Positions 1 to 8,910 of a DNA stretch of 64,000 nt are shown piece by piece. This DNA comes from JACRCT01 sp049841135. Lineage in GTDB: Bacteria; Myxococcota; Myxococcia; Myxococcales; UBA5297. The stretch lies in contig JASGHK010000004.1 in NCBI GenBank assembly GCA_049841135.1, forward strand, positions 1,240,001-1,304,000. Direction: 5' to 3'. Made by a program: the position numbers and the translations under genes. The stretch's first letter is position 1. Every line of letters begins with the position of its first letter. The notes under the pieces are model-generated. The model had not been told where the DNA came from. It was given only the letters and a program-made list of their open reading frames with translations, and did not search any database.

Positions 1-941
1 AGATGGAAGAGCAGCGGAACGCGCACGCCGTCCAGGAAGTAGCCGGTCGAGGCGGGGGATGACCCGCGCACCACCGGGTAGGCGACCCCGGAGAGGACGC
101 CGGAGACGCCGGGCATGAGCATCACCACGCGGAAGGGGTCGCCCATCGTGCCCGGCACCTCCCGCAGCTCCGCCGACTCCAGCGAGATGCGTGAGACCTC
201 GGTGCGCGGCCGCTCGGCGCGCACGATGGTCTCGTAGGGGTTCACCCGGACCGGGTCCAGGGCGTAGACCACCTCGACCCTCTCGCCGGGCTTCACCTTC
301 TCCTGGAAGGTGCGGGGCACGAAGCCCGGCGCGCGCACGTTCAGCTTCAGCTCGCGCTCGGCGTCCACCTCGACCCGGAACAGGCCCTCGGCGTCGCAGC
401 GCACGGCGAGGCCGCCTTCGACGGCGACCCAGGCCTCGGGGATGGGGTTGCGGTTGCCGCGCGCGCGCACCTGGCCCTCGACCTTCCCCGTGAGCGCGGG
501 GCCCACCGGCTCGGCCGCGGGCGAGGGAGTCTCCGGCGCCGGCGCGGGCGAGGGCGCGAGGAAGCGGTAGACGAAGCGCATGCGCACCGGCACGGGCTTG
601 CCATCGAGCTGCGCCGGCTCGAAGCGCAGCTTGGGCACCGCCGCCAGCGCCTCGGCCTCGAACAGCGGATCGGACGAGGCGAGGACCTTCGACTCGGCGA
701 CCGAGCCGTCTTCGGCCACGAGGATCTCCAGCTCGACCTCGCCGTCCTTGGGAGTCGCCTTGAGCGCTTCGGGGTACGCCGCCGGCGACTCGGTCAGGAG
801 CCTGGGAGGCTGGAGGTTCGCCGGCAGCGCCGGCCCCTGCGTCTGCGCCTTCGCCGTCGTGCGCTCTTCGGCCGCGTGCGCCGACCCGACCAGGGCGGCC
901 GCCATCGCCGCCACCGCCAGCCCCCGCGGGAATGTCCGCAC
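1..941 (-). CDS. TonB-dependent receptor, 5' part, with N-terminal TonB-C-like domain
   Basis: The N-terminal ~313 residues of an outer-membrane receptor that runs off the window. A GTG at 941 behind a GGGGGGCGAAG ribosome site starts a signal peptide ending near SAHA-AEE. Residues ~40-115 look like a TonB C-terminal domain (LQPPRLLTESPAAYPEAL, then a conserved FEPAQLDGKPVPVRMRF stretch). Residues ~135-210 form a carboxypeptidase-regulatory-like beta domain (EGQVRARGNRNPIPEAWVAV), and a plug domain begins near residue 215 (VPGTMGDPFRVVMLMPGVSG, then VRGSSPASTGYFLDGVRVP). Receptors preceded by a TonB-like module are known in Myxococcota. The ligand cannot be told. The barrel lies beyond base 1. 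Confidence 0.82.
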   Translation of the reverse strand, partial: MRTFPRGLAVAAMAAALVGSAHAAEERTTAKAQTQGPALPANLQPPRLLTESPAAYPEALKATPKDGEVELEILVAEDGSVAESKVLASSDPLFEAEALAAVPKLRFEPAQLDGKPVPVRMRFVYRFLAPSPAPAPETPSPAAEPVGPALTGKVEGQVRARGNRNPIPEAWVAVEGGLAVRCDAEGLFRVEVDAERELKLNVRAPGFVPRTFQEKVKPGERVEVVYALDPVRVNPYETIVRAERPRTEVSRISLESAELREVPGTMGDPFRVVMLMPGVSGVLSGVAYPVVRGSSPASTGYFLDGVRVPLLFH

Positions 942-1108
942 CTTCGCCCCCCTGCCGGGGACGCCCTCCCCTATGGCTGCGCACGTCCGAGCTCGGCAGG
1001 CACTGAATCAGGCGACGGACCGGCCGCGGGGCAAGCACCCGGGCGCGCGGCTGCTTCGCGGCGGCGGCGCGGCCACCTCACCTTTGCAGGGAGGTTCCTG
1101 AGGCTCCC

Positions 1109-2083
1109 ATGTCCACTCCCCCGCCCCCTCCTCCGCGATCCGCCCGCGAGCCGCTGCCCCCTGCCAGCCCACAGACCACGCTGGCGCCGATGGTCGAGTC
1201 GCTGGGCGCCGCGTGCGAGGAGCTGGTGGGCGGCTTCCCCTCGGCCGGGCTGCGCCACGAGTTCCCGTCCCGGCAGGCGGTGGTGCAGCTCGTCGAGGAG
1301 CTGCGCTCGGTGCTCTTCCCCGGCTTCTTCGGCCCCTCGGAGCTGACGAAGGAGAGCGTTCGCTACCACTTGGGCTCGACGCTCGACCGCGTCTTCCACG
1401 GCTTGCGCGAGCAGGTGAAGCGCGGGCTGTGCTCGGTCTGCCCCGAGGCCGAGCCCGCGCGCTGCGCCGACTGCGAGACCCGCGCCCACCAGGTCGCCCG
1501 CGCCTTCATCGAGGCCCTGCCCTCGGTGCGCCGGGTGCTGGCCACCGACGCGCAGGCGGCCTTCGAGGGCGACCCCGCCGCCACCAGCCCCGACGAGGCC
1601 ATCTTCTGCTACCCGGGGATGCTGGCGGTGACCAACTACCGGCTCGCGCACGAGCTGCACCTGCGCGGGGTCCCGCTCCTGCCCCGGCTCATCACCGAGC
1701 AGGCCCACTCCGTCACCGGCATCGACATCCACCCCGGCGCGGTCATCGGCGAGCGGTTCTTCATCGACCACGGCACCGGGGTGGTCATCGGCGAGACCTG
1801 CCTCATCGGCCGCAACGTGCGCCTCTACCAGGGCGTGACCCTGGGCGCGAAGAGCTTCCCCTTGGACGAGCAGGGCCATCCGATCAAGGGCATCCCGCGC
1901 CACCCGGTCGTGGAGGACGACGTCACCGTCTACGCCGGGGCCACCATCCTCGGCCGCGTGACCATCGGAAAGGGCTCGACCATCGGCGGGAACGTGTGGC
2001 TGACTCGCAGCGTGCCGCCCGGCAGCGCAATCACGCAGGCGCAAGTCCGTACGGAGCGCTATGACCAGGGCGCGGGGATCTGA
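1109..2083 (+). CDS. cysE: Serine O-acetyltransferase
   Basis: Makes O-acetylserine from serine and acetyl-CoA, the first committed step of cysteine synthesis, in the cytoplasm. The 324-residue protein has an N-terminal helical region with a Cys-rich insert (CSVCPEAEPARCADC, ~residues 110-125), then the YPGMLAVTNYRLAHEL segment typical of the family. A left-handed beta-helix of hexapeptide repeats follows, with the catalytic-loop signature IDHGTGVVIGET and LYQGVTLGAKSF. The longer N-terminus resembles the ~300-residue family branch more than the 270-residue E. coli enzyme. The next gene begins 17 nt downstream on the same strand. Confidence 0.93.
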   Translation: MSTPPPPPPRSAREPLPPASPQTTLAPMVESLGAACEELVGGFPSAGLRHEFPSRQAVVQLVEELRSVLFPGFFGPSELTKESVRYHLGSTLDRVFHGLREQVKRGLCSVCPEAEPARCADCETRAHQVARAFIEALPSVRRVLATDAQAAFEGDPAATSPDEAIFCYPGMLAVTNYRLAHELHLRGVPLLPRLITEQAHSVTGIDIHPGAVIGERFFIDHGTGVVIGETCLIGRNVRLYQGVTLGAKSFPLDEQGHPIKGIPRHPVVEDDVTVYAGATILGRVTIGKGSTIGGNVWLTRSVPPGSAITQAQVRTERYDQGAGI

Positions 2084-2100
2084 GGGAGCCTAGAAGAGCG

Positions 2101-2740
2101 ATGTACCGACAGCCGCCCGTGCCGCCGCAACCGACCGGCCCGATGACCCGGACGCCGAGCGGGACGTTCGTCTTCCAGAACCTCGCGCCCAAGTTCCGCC
2201 CGAAGGCGACCTGGGCGCTCAACGCCGTGATCGTCGTCGTCTCCCTGATTGGCCTGTCCAGCCCCGTCCTGTTTGAACAGTTCGCGCTGGACCCCGAGGC
2301 GGTCCGCGCCGGCGAGTGGTGGCGCATCGTCACCAGTCAACTCCTGCACGGCAGCTACATCCACCTGGCGGCGAACGTCTACTTCGGCTTCAGCATCGGC
2401 GCCCGGGTGGAGCGGTTCATCGGGCCATGGCGCCTGCTGGCGATCAGCGCCGTGTCGATGCTGGGCACAGGTCTCGCCGTGACGTTCCTGGGCAAGGTGC
2501 CGATGGTGGGCTTCTCCGGCGTGATCTACGGCTGGCTCGCGAGCTCGGCTCGCCTTCCACCTGACACCGCGCTTCCCGGGGCTGCGCCTCTCCGGCCCGC
2601 AGCGCACGGCCTACCTGCAGCTCCTGGGGGCGAACCTCTTGATCTCGCTGCTGCCCGGCATCTCGCTGCTCGGGCACGCGGGCGGGTTCGTCTCCGGCTT
2701 CGCCGCGGCGTTCGTCCTCGGCCAGGGCCGGGAGCGCTGA
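2101..2740 (+). CDS. Rhomboid-family intramembrane serine protease (frameshifted)
   Basis: A membrane protease that cuts substrates within the bilayer. The first frame carries GEWWRIVTSQLLHGSYIHLA, several hydrophobic segments and the catalytic GFSG (serine of GxSG). The frame then changes near 2553. The second frame gives FPGLRLSGPQRTAYLQLLGA and the segment GHAGGFVSG, which holds the catalytic histidine, and ends at TGA 2738-2740. One extra base in the run GCCTTCC would restore a single ~212-residue protein. Serine and histidine are both present and the two halves join in the family's order, so a sequence error is more likely than a pseudogene. It ends 7 nt from the convergent neighbour. 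The substrate is unknown. Confidence 0.8.
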
Positions 2741-2747
2741 GGCGCGG

Positions 2748-4058
2748 TCACCCGGCCTCGGGCGGCTCGACCCGCCGGACCCGGACACTCTTCACCCGCC
2801 GCTCGCTGCCCTCGACGACCGCGAACTCGAAGCCATAGCCGACGAAGCGCTGCCCGGTCTGCGGGATGGCGCCGGCCAGGTGCGTGACCAGGCCGCCCAC
2901 GGTGTCGAAGTCCGCGTCCGGCACGTCGACGTCGAAGGCACGGTTGAACTCGCGGATGGGGAGGTGCCCGGCGACCAGCCAGGTCTCTCCGGGCTCGGCG
3001 CGCACGTCCTCGTGCACCGGCGTGTCCTCGCCGAAGAGGTCCCCGACGATCTCCTCGACCAGGTCGTCGGTGGTGACGATGCCGGCGGTGCCGCCGTATT
3101 CGTCCACCGCGACCGCCAGGTGCTCGCGCCGCTTCTGCAGCGAGCGCAGGGGCTCGATCGCCGGCATCGAGGTCGGCACGAAGAACGCCGGACGGATGAT
3201 GTCCTGCAGCACGATGAGCTTCTGCTCGGAGATGAAGGTGATGACGTCGCGCGCGGTGACGTAGCCGACGACCTTGTCGAGGTTGCCGTCCACCACCGGC
3301 ATCCGCGTATGGCCCTCCTCGAGCAGCACCCGGCGGATCTCCTCGGGCGGGGCCTTGACGTCCACGGAGACGACCTGGCGGCGCGGGATGAGCACGTCGG
3401 CCACCGTCAGCTCGCCGAAGTCCACCGCGCGCTCGACGATCTCCGCGCCTCCCTTCTCGATGGCCCCGGACTCGGCGGCCTCCCCGATGAGCAGCTTGAT
3501 CTCCTCGGCGGAGAGGCGCGACTCGGTGAAGCTCGTCCGGTCCTTGAAGGGCTTGAGCACCACGTTCGCCGCGCCGGTGAGCAGCCACACCGCCGGCCGC
3601 ATCAGCACCCCCAGCCGCAAGAGCCAGCGCGCCAGCGACAGGGCCCAGGGCTCGGCATAGCGCAGCGCCAGCGACTTGGGGATGAGCTCTCCCAGCAGGA
3701 TGGAGAGGAAGGTGAACCCGAGGATCACCACCGCCAAGGCGATGGACTCGGCAGCCGCGACCAGGAAGCCGATCGGTACCTGCCGCAGCGCCTCCGCGAG
3801 CGGCGCGGCGAGCGAGGCGCCGCCGATGGCTGCGCCCCACGCGCCGACCAGGTTGATGCCGATCTGGATGGTGGCGAGGAAGCGCTCGGTGTCCGAGTGG
3901 AGCTTCTCGACGGCCGCGGCGCGCCGGTCACCCTCCTCCACCAGCTGGCGGATGCGCGAGCGCCGGACCGAGACGATGCTGATCTCCGCGGCGGCGAACA
4001 GGCCATTGGCCAGCACCAGCAGCATCATCAGCAGCAGGATCTGGAGGACGCTCCACAC
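2748..4058 (-). CDS. HlyC/CorC-family CNNM membrane protein with CBS domains
   Basis: A 436-residue inner-membrane protein of the CNNM/CorB group, whose characterised members act in magnesium or cobalt efflux. Residues 1-170 form the DUF21/CNNM transmembrane domain (LLLMMLLVLANGLFAAAEIS, GELIPKSLALRYAEP). Residues ~200-325 hold a CBS pair (ADVLIPRRQVVSVD, GHTRMPVVDGNLDKVVGYV, VDEYGGTAGIVTTDDLVEEI). The C-terminal ~85 residues match the CorC_HlyC domain. The family is often named hemolysin, but nothing here indicates toxicity. It is divergent from nadA. Confidence 0.9.
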   Translation of the reverse strand: MWSVLQILLLMMLLVLANGLFAAAEISIVSVRRSRIRQLVEEGDRRAAAVEKLHSDTERFLATIQIGINLVGAWGAAIGGASLAAPLAEALRQVPIGFLVAAAESIALAVVILGFTFLSILLGELIPKSLALRYAEPWALSLARWLLRLGVLMRPAVWLLTGAANVVLKPFKDRTSFTESRLSAEEIKLLIGEAAESGAIEKGGAEIVERAVDFGELTVADVLIPRRQVVSVDVKAPPEEIRRVLLEEGHTRMPVVDGNLDKVVGYVTARDVITFISEQKLIVLQDIIRPAFFVPTSMPAIEPLRSLQKRREHLAVAVDEYGGTAGIVTTDDLVEEIVGDLFGEDTPVHEDVRAEPGETWLVAGHLPIREFNRAFDVDVPDADFDTVGGLVTHLAGAIPQTGQRFVGYGFEFAVVEGSERRVKSVRVRRVEPPEAG

Positions 4059-4141
4059 GGTCGAGATTCCCTAACAGCCGGGGGAGCCCGCCGCGAGGGT
4101 AGCAGCGCGGCCGCCGGGGCCCGTGTTCGCTGGCGTGCGTC

Positions 4142-4189
4142 CCCTCCCCCCTGCCCCTCCCAAACTGCGGGAGGGGGCAGGGGGGAGGG
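4142..4189. repeat. Dispersed palindromic repeat, copy 1
   Basis: A near-perfect inverted repeat of C-rich and G-rich arms around the loop AAACTGC, in the divergent spacer between the CNNM gene and nadA. A second copy lies at 23428-23463 in the opposite orientation, sharing CCCTCCCGCAGTT(T) followed by GGGAGGGG(G)CAG. Since no gene ends here it is not a terminator. It resembles REP-type intergenic palindromes. Confidence 0.75.
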
Positions 4190-4216
4190 AGCACTGCGTG
4201 CTAGATTGACCGCGCC

Positions 4217-5182
4217 ATGACTTCGGACCCCTTCGAGCTCGCCCTCCGCTCCATCGACCCCACGCTGGACCTCTTCGAGGAGATCCCGCGGCTGAAGAAG
4301 CAGCTCAACGCGGTCATCCTCGCGCACTACTACCAGCACGGTGAGGTGCAGGACCTGGCCGACTTCGTGGGCGACAGCCTGGCCCTGGCCCAGCAGGCGG
4401 CCAAGACCAAGGCGGACGTCATCGTCTTCTGCGGCGTCCACTTCATGGCCGAGACCGCGAAGATCCTGAACCCCCACAAGCAGGTGCTGCTGCCGGACCT
4501 GGCCGCGGGCTGCTCGCTCGCCGACCGCTGCCCGCCCGACCAGTTCAGGGCCTTCCTCGACAAGCACCCCGGCCACTTCGTCGCGACCTACGTCAACTCC
4601 TCGGCCGCGGTGAAGGCCATGAGCGACGTCATCGTGACCAGCTCGAACGCGGTGAACATCGTCAAGCGCATCCCCGCGGGCAAGCCGATCATCTTCGCGC
4701 CCGACCAGCACCTGGGGCGGTTCGTGATGAAGCAGACCGGCCGCGAGATGGTGCTCTGGCCCGGCTCCTGCCAGGTCCACGAGATCTTCAGCGAGAAGAA
4801 GCTGGTCCAGCTCAAGGTGCGCTACCCGGAGGCCGAGGTGGTGGCCCACCCGGAGTGCGAGGAGCGGGTGCTCGCCCACGCCGACTACATCGGCTCGACC
4901 AAGGGCATCCTCGACTACGTCGGCAAGAGCCCCAAGAAGCAGTTCATCGTCGTCACCGAGCCGGGCATCCTGCACCAGATGAGCAAGGCCTCCCCGCACA
5001 AGGAGTTCATCCCGGCGCCGCCGGACGCCGAGTGCGCCTGCAACGAGTGCCCGCACATGCGCCTGAACACGGTGGAGAAGCTCTACCTGTGCATGCGCGA
5101 CCGCAAGCCGGAGCTGACGCTGCCCGAGGACCTGCGGGCCAAGGCGCTGCTGCCGCTGACGCGGATGCTGGAGTGGAGCTGA
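4217..5182 (+). CDS. nadA: Quinolinate synthase A
   Basis: Condenses iminoaspartate with dihydroxyacetone phosphate to quinolinate in NAD synthesis, using an oxygen-sensitive [4Fe-4S] cluster. The 321-residue protein matches the family along its length: AVILAHYYQHGEVQDLADF near the start, NSSAAVKAMSDVIVTSSNAV, and WPGSCQVHEIF. The three cluster cysteines expected from solved structures fit Cys99 (AAGCSLADRC), Cys214 (HPECEERV) and Cys278 (CACNECPHM). No nadB or nadC is nearby, so the pathway must be scattered. Confidence 0.96.
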   Translation: MTSDPFELALRSIDPTLDLFEEIPRLKKQLNAVILAHYYQHGEVQDLADFVGDSLALAQQAAKTKADVIVFCGVHFMAETAKILNPHKQVLLPDLAAGCSLADRCPPDQFRAFLDKHPGHFVATYVNSSAAVKAMSDVIVTSSNAVNIVKRIPAGKPIIFAPDQHLGRFVMKQTGREMVLWPGSCQVHEIFSEKKLVQLKVRYPEAEVVAHPECEERVLAHADYIGSTKGILDYVGKSPKKQFIVVTEPGILHQMSKASPHKEFIPAPPDAECACNECPHMRLNTVEKLYLCMRDRKPELTLPEDLRAKALLPLTRMLEWS

Positions 5183-5207
5183 GCTGACCCGCGCCACGGG
5201 AGGGGCC

Positions 5208-6084
5208 ATGACCTTCGACGAGGCGATGCAGCAGGGCGAGGTGCGCCAGGCCGTCGCGGAGCTTCGAGCGCGACCTCGCCGGTGGGGAGCGCGTGCCGGC
5301 CAAGCTGTTCATGCTCTTCCAGCTGCGGGCGGTGCTCGAGGAGTTCGACGCGGCGGCGGCGGCGCTCGACGAGATCCGCCGGCTGCAGCCGCACGCGGCC
5401 CCGCTCCTCGACGATCTGGGCCAGTGCCTGGCCGCCGACCGCCAGCGCTCCGGACGGCGCAAGGACCCCGGGCTCGCCGAGAGCCGCCGCGGCCTCGGCG
5501 CTCCCCCGCCCTTCCAGCTCGCGCTGGTCAAGGCGAGCGTGCTCTACGCTCGCGGCGACTTCGCAGGCGCAGCGCAGGCGGTCGCCGAAGCGCGCACGCT
5601 GGCGCCCAAGGTCTCCGGCACGCTGACGCCGCGCTCGGGCGAGCAGACCCGCTTCCTGGACCTGACGGACTCCGACGACCTGCTCGGGCCGGTGTTCGAG
5701 ACCGTCCACCCCCAGGGCGTCCTCGACCTGCCTATCTGCCAGCTGCGGTCGGTCCGCCTGCGGCCGATCAACGGGTTCCAGGACGCGCTGTGGATTCCCG
5801 CCGAGCTCGAACTCGCCGACGGCCAGACCGTGCACACCCGCCTTCCCGCGCAGTATCCCGGCTCGGGGACCCACGGGTTCGCGCAGGTGCGGCTGGGCCA
5901 GGTGACCATGTGGACTCGCAAGGGCGACGTCGCCGTCGGGTTCGGGCAGCGCGACCTGCGGCTGACGACGAGCGCCGGCGAGTCGATGGTCGGCCTGCGG
6001 CAGGTGGCGTGGATCGACTTCGACGCCCCGGCGACAGCCGCCAAGAAGGGGTTCTGGCAGAGACTGCTGACCCGCTCGACCTGA
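5208..6084 (+). CDS. TagJ/ImpE-family protein (frameshifted)
   Basis: ImpE/TagJ proteins are accessory components of type VI secretion that in some systems bind the sheath protein TssB. The start MTFDEAMQQGEVRQAVAEL is in one frame and the rest (VPAKLFMLFQLRAVLEEFD onward) in the next. Deleting one T in GAGCTTC at 5259-5265 gives a continuous 291-residue protein reading AVAELERDLAGGERVPAKLF. The family's C-terminal half is clear: LGPVFETVHPQGVLDLPI, ALWIPAELELADGQ and RYPGS-like LPAQYPGSG. Helical N-terminal repeats resemble TPRs. No other type VI gene is visible, so its role here is open. Confidence 0.78.
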
Positions 6085-6178
6085 CTCCGGCCGGCGTGAG
6101 CGCCCCGGGGGTACTCCCGCCGAGTGGGGGTCCTGTGCCATCCTTGGCCCTCACCCACTCACTTCTCTCGGGGGCTCC

Positions 6179-7909
6179 ATGTCTACCGTCGTCCTCGGCG
6201 TGAACTGCGCCTACCACGAGTCGTCCGCCTGCCTGCTCAAGGACGGCGACATCATCGCCGCCGTCGAAGAGGAGCGCTTCAACCGGAGGAAGCACGCCAA
6301 GGCCTCGCGGGTCGACAACGCGGACGAGCTGCCGCTCTCGGCCATCGAGTACGTGCTGCGCGCCGCCGGGGTCAGCCCCTCGGAGGTCTCGCACGTCGGC
6401 CTCACGCTCGACCCCGACAAGCGCCTGCGCGAGAACAAGGACCTCCACGAGCCGGGCATCCCGCTCAACGACTTCGGCACGCCGGAGGGCGAGGCCCTCT
6501 TCCACCGGCACCTCAAGCGCGCCGGGGTGCTGCTGCACGAGCGCTTCCCCAAGGCCGAGATCCACTTCCTGGAGCACCACCTCTGCCACGCGGCCTCCAC
6601 CTTCTTCCCCTCGCCGCACGAGAAGGCGGCGGTGCTCACCCTCGACGGCATCGGTGAGTCCGCCTCCACGTGGATGGGCGTCGGCGAGGGCAACAAGCTC
6701 ACGCGCCTGCACGAGGTGCGCTACCCGCACTCCCTGGGCTTCGTCTGGGAGAAGCTGTCCGAGCACCTGGGCTTCGACGTCTACGGCGGCCCGGGCAAGC
6801 TCATGGGCTACGCCTGCATCACCGATCCCATGGGCGAGCAGAGCGGCATCGACTACGCGGAGCGCTTCCGGCGGCTCATCCGCCCCGACGGCGACGGCTT
6901 CACGGTGGACAACAAGGCGATGCGCTTCCGCACCGGCGACTTCTCGGGCCTCGAGCCCCTGTTCGGCCCGCGCCGCAAGGAGGTGGTCGACCGCTTCGAG
7001 GAGGCCTCCATCGCCAGCGGCCTGCAGGTGGTGACCGAGGAGACCATCGCCCACCTCGCCAACCGGCTGCACCAGAAGACTGGCGCCGAGGCCCTCTGCC
7101 TGGCCGGCGGCGTCTCGCTCAACTGCGTCGCCAACGCCAAGCTCTTCGAGAAGACGCCGTTCCGGATGATCCACGCCGAGTCCGCCGCCAACGACGCCGG
7201 CACCGCGTTGGGCGCCGCGTGCTTCATCTGGTGCCAGCTGTTGGGCAACACCCGCCGGCCGCGGCTGCGGCACGCCTACCTGGGCCCCTGCTACTGCGAG
7301 AACGAGATCGCCGCCGCGCTCAAGAGCACGAACCTCAGGGCCACCAAGCCCGACGACATCACCCGCGACGTCGCGGACCTCGTCGTCCACGGCGGCGTGG
7401 TGGCCTGGTTCCAGGGCCGGCTCGAGTTCGGCCCGCGCGCCCTGGGCAACCGCAGCATCCTGGCCGACCCCAGCCGCTTCGACATCCGCACCCGGCTCAA
7501 CGCCAAGGTCAAGGAGCGCGAGTCGTTCCGCCCGTTCGCGCCTTCGGTGCTGGCCGAGGACGTGGGCGTGCACCTGAAGGCCCCCGCCGACCTCGACGCC
7601 GCCGAGTACATGCTCCTGGCCCTGGAGGTGAAGGACCGCAAGAGCGCCCAGCTCATCCCCGCGGTCGTCCAGGAGAACGGCTCGACCGGCGTCGCCACCT
7701 CGCGCGCCCACGTCGTGCGCGAGGAGGCCAACCCGCTCTACGCGCGCCTCTTGCGCGAGCTGAAGGCGCGCACCGGCCTGGGGATGGTGCTCAACACCTC
7801 GCTCAACATCAGCGAGCCCATCGTCTGCGCGCCGGAGCACGCCGTGCGCACCTTCGAGCGCTCGAAGATGGACGCCCTGGCCATCGGGCCGTTCCTGGTG
7901 CGCCGCTAG
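6179..7909 (+). CDS. Carbamoyltransferase (NodU/CmcH/TobZ family)
   Basis: Transfers a carbamoyl group, normally from carbamoyl phosphate through an adenylate, to a hydroxyl of a small molecule or sugar. The 576-residue protein has the N-terminal ASKHA-type domain (VLGVNCAYHESSACLLKDG, VEEERFNRRKHAK) with the HHLCHAAS histidines and the AVLTLDGIGE phosphate loop. The C-terminal Sua5-like domain begins near residue 390 (VVAWFQGRLEFGPRALGNRS, ESFRPFAPSVLAED, NTSLNISEPIV). Such enzymes tailor antibiotics and Nod factors, but no other biosynthetic genes lie here. Its stop TAG directly touches the ATG of the radical SAM gene, so the two are probably co-expressed. Confidence 0.93.
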   Translation: MSTVVLGVNCAYHESSACLLKDGDIIAAVEEERFNRRKHAKASRVDNADELPLSAIEYVLRAAGVSPSEVSHVGLTLDPDKRLRENKDLHEPGIPLNDFGTPEGEALFHRHLKRAGVLLHERFPKAEIHFLEHHLCHAASTFFPSPHEKAAVLTLDGIGESASTWMGVGEGNKLTRLHEVRYPHSLGFVWEKLSEHLGFDVYGGPGKLMGYACITDPMGEQSGIDYAERFRRLIRPDGDGFTVDNKAMRFRTGDFSGLEPLFGPRRKEVVDRFEEASIASGLQVVTEETIAHLANRLHQKTGAEALCLAGGVSLNCVANAKLFEKTPFRMIHAESAANDAGTALGAACFIWCQLLGNTRRPRLRHAYLGPCYCENEIAAALKSTNLRATKPDDITRDVADLVVHGGVVAWFQGRLEFGPRALGNRSILADPSRFDIRTRLNAKVKERESFRPFAPSVLAEDVGVHLKAPADLDAAEYMLLALEVKDRKSAQLIPAVVQENGSTGVATSRAHVVREEANPLYARLLRELKARTGLGMVLNTSLNISEPIVCAPEHAVRTFERSKMDALAIGPFLVRR

Positions 7910-8900
7910 ATGCCCGCGCGCGAGGATCGTCGCCGTCCGGCCTTCGTGGAGAAGGTGCCCGTCTGGCTGCACGGCGAGCCCTCGCAGCGGCTCATCGTCA
8001 TCCTGCGGGCCAGCGGCTGCGCCTGGGCCCGCAAGCCGGGGGGCGGCTGCACCAACTGCGGCTTCGACCAGCTCACCACCCACGGCGAGCCGGTCTCCTC
8101 CGACGAGCTCGTCGCCCAGCTCGAGGCGTCGCTCGCGCAGGCCGGCCTCCAAGGCGTCGGCGAGGTGGACCTGTACAACTCCGGCTCCTTCTTCGCCGAC
8201 CCGGAGGTGCCGCCCGACGCGCGCGAGCGGATCCTCGAGCGGATCGGCCGGGAGGGTGGCGTGCGCCGGGTGCTGGTCGAGACCCGGCCGGAGTTCGTGC
8301 GCGCCGCCGACCTCGCCCTCGCCCGCCGCCTGCTCGGCCCCCGCGAGCTCGAGGTCGGCATCGGCCTGGAGAGCTGCGACGACCGCGTGCGCGACGTGCT
8401 GATCAACAAGGGCTTCGGCCTGCCCGAGTTCGAGCGCGCGGTGGCGGCGCTGGCGGAGCACGGCGCGCGGCTGTTGGTCTACGTCCTGGTCAAGCCGCTG
8501 GGCCTGTCCGAGCGCGAGGCGATCGAAGACGTCATCAACACGGCGCGCTACGTCTTCGGCCTGTGCAAGAAGCTCGGCGTCGCCGCGCGGATCGCGCTCG
8601 AGCCGGTCTTCGTGGCCCCGGGCACCAAGCTGGAGCGGGAGTTCCTCGCCGGGCGCTACCAGCCGCCGAGCCTCTGGTCGGTCGTGGAGATCCTGCGGCG
8701 GGCGCACCCCTTGGGAGAAGCTCCTGGTCGGGCTCTCCGACGAGGGGCTCGAGCCGCGCCGGCTGCCCAACGGCTGCGAGGCTTGCAGCGCGGACCTGCG
8801 CCGCGCCATCGCCGAGTACAACCGCAGCCGTGACCTGAAGGCGCTCGACGAGGTCCACTGCGTTCCCTGCGAGCGCACGGCCGCGGCCTCGGGACGCTGA
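7910..8900 (+). CDS. Radical SAM protein of the archaeosine-type (TIGR01210/RaSEA-like) family (frameshifted)
   Basis: RaSEA is the radical SAM partner in archaeal archaeosine synthesis; bacterial homologues have no assigned role that I know. The cluster motif is ASGCAWARKPGGGCTNCGF (Cys-x9-Cys-x2-Cys). Family segments follow: LYNSGSFFADPEVPPDARER, VLVETRPEFV, EVGIGLESCDDRVRDVLINK and YVLVKPLGLSEREAIEDVIN. The frame breaks at 8717-8723, where changing GAAGCTC to GAGCTC restores HPLGELLVGLSDEGLEPRRL and a Cys-rich tail (GCEAC and CVPC), ending at 8900 (329 residues). Archaeosine is not known in bacteria, so another substrate, perhaps that of the adjacent carbamoyltransferase, is likely. Confidence 0.8.
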
Positions 8901-8910
8901 TCTCGCGAAC

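Noticed and set aside
2545..2560. Programmed ribosomal frameshift in the rhomboid gene
   Set aside because: No slippery heptamer or downstream structure is evident, and indels are frequent throughout the window.
4142..4189. Intrinsic terminator
   Set aside because: It lies between divergent gene starts, so there is no transcript end to terminate; kept as a dispersed palindrome.
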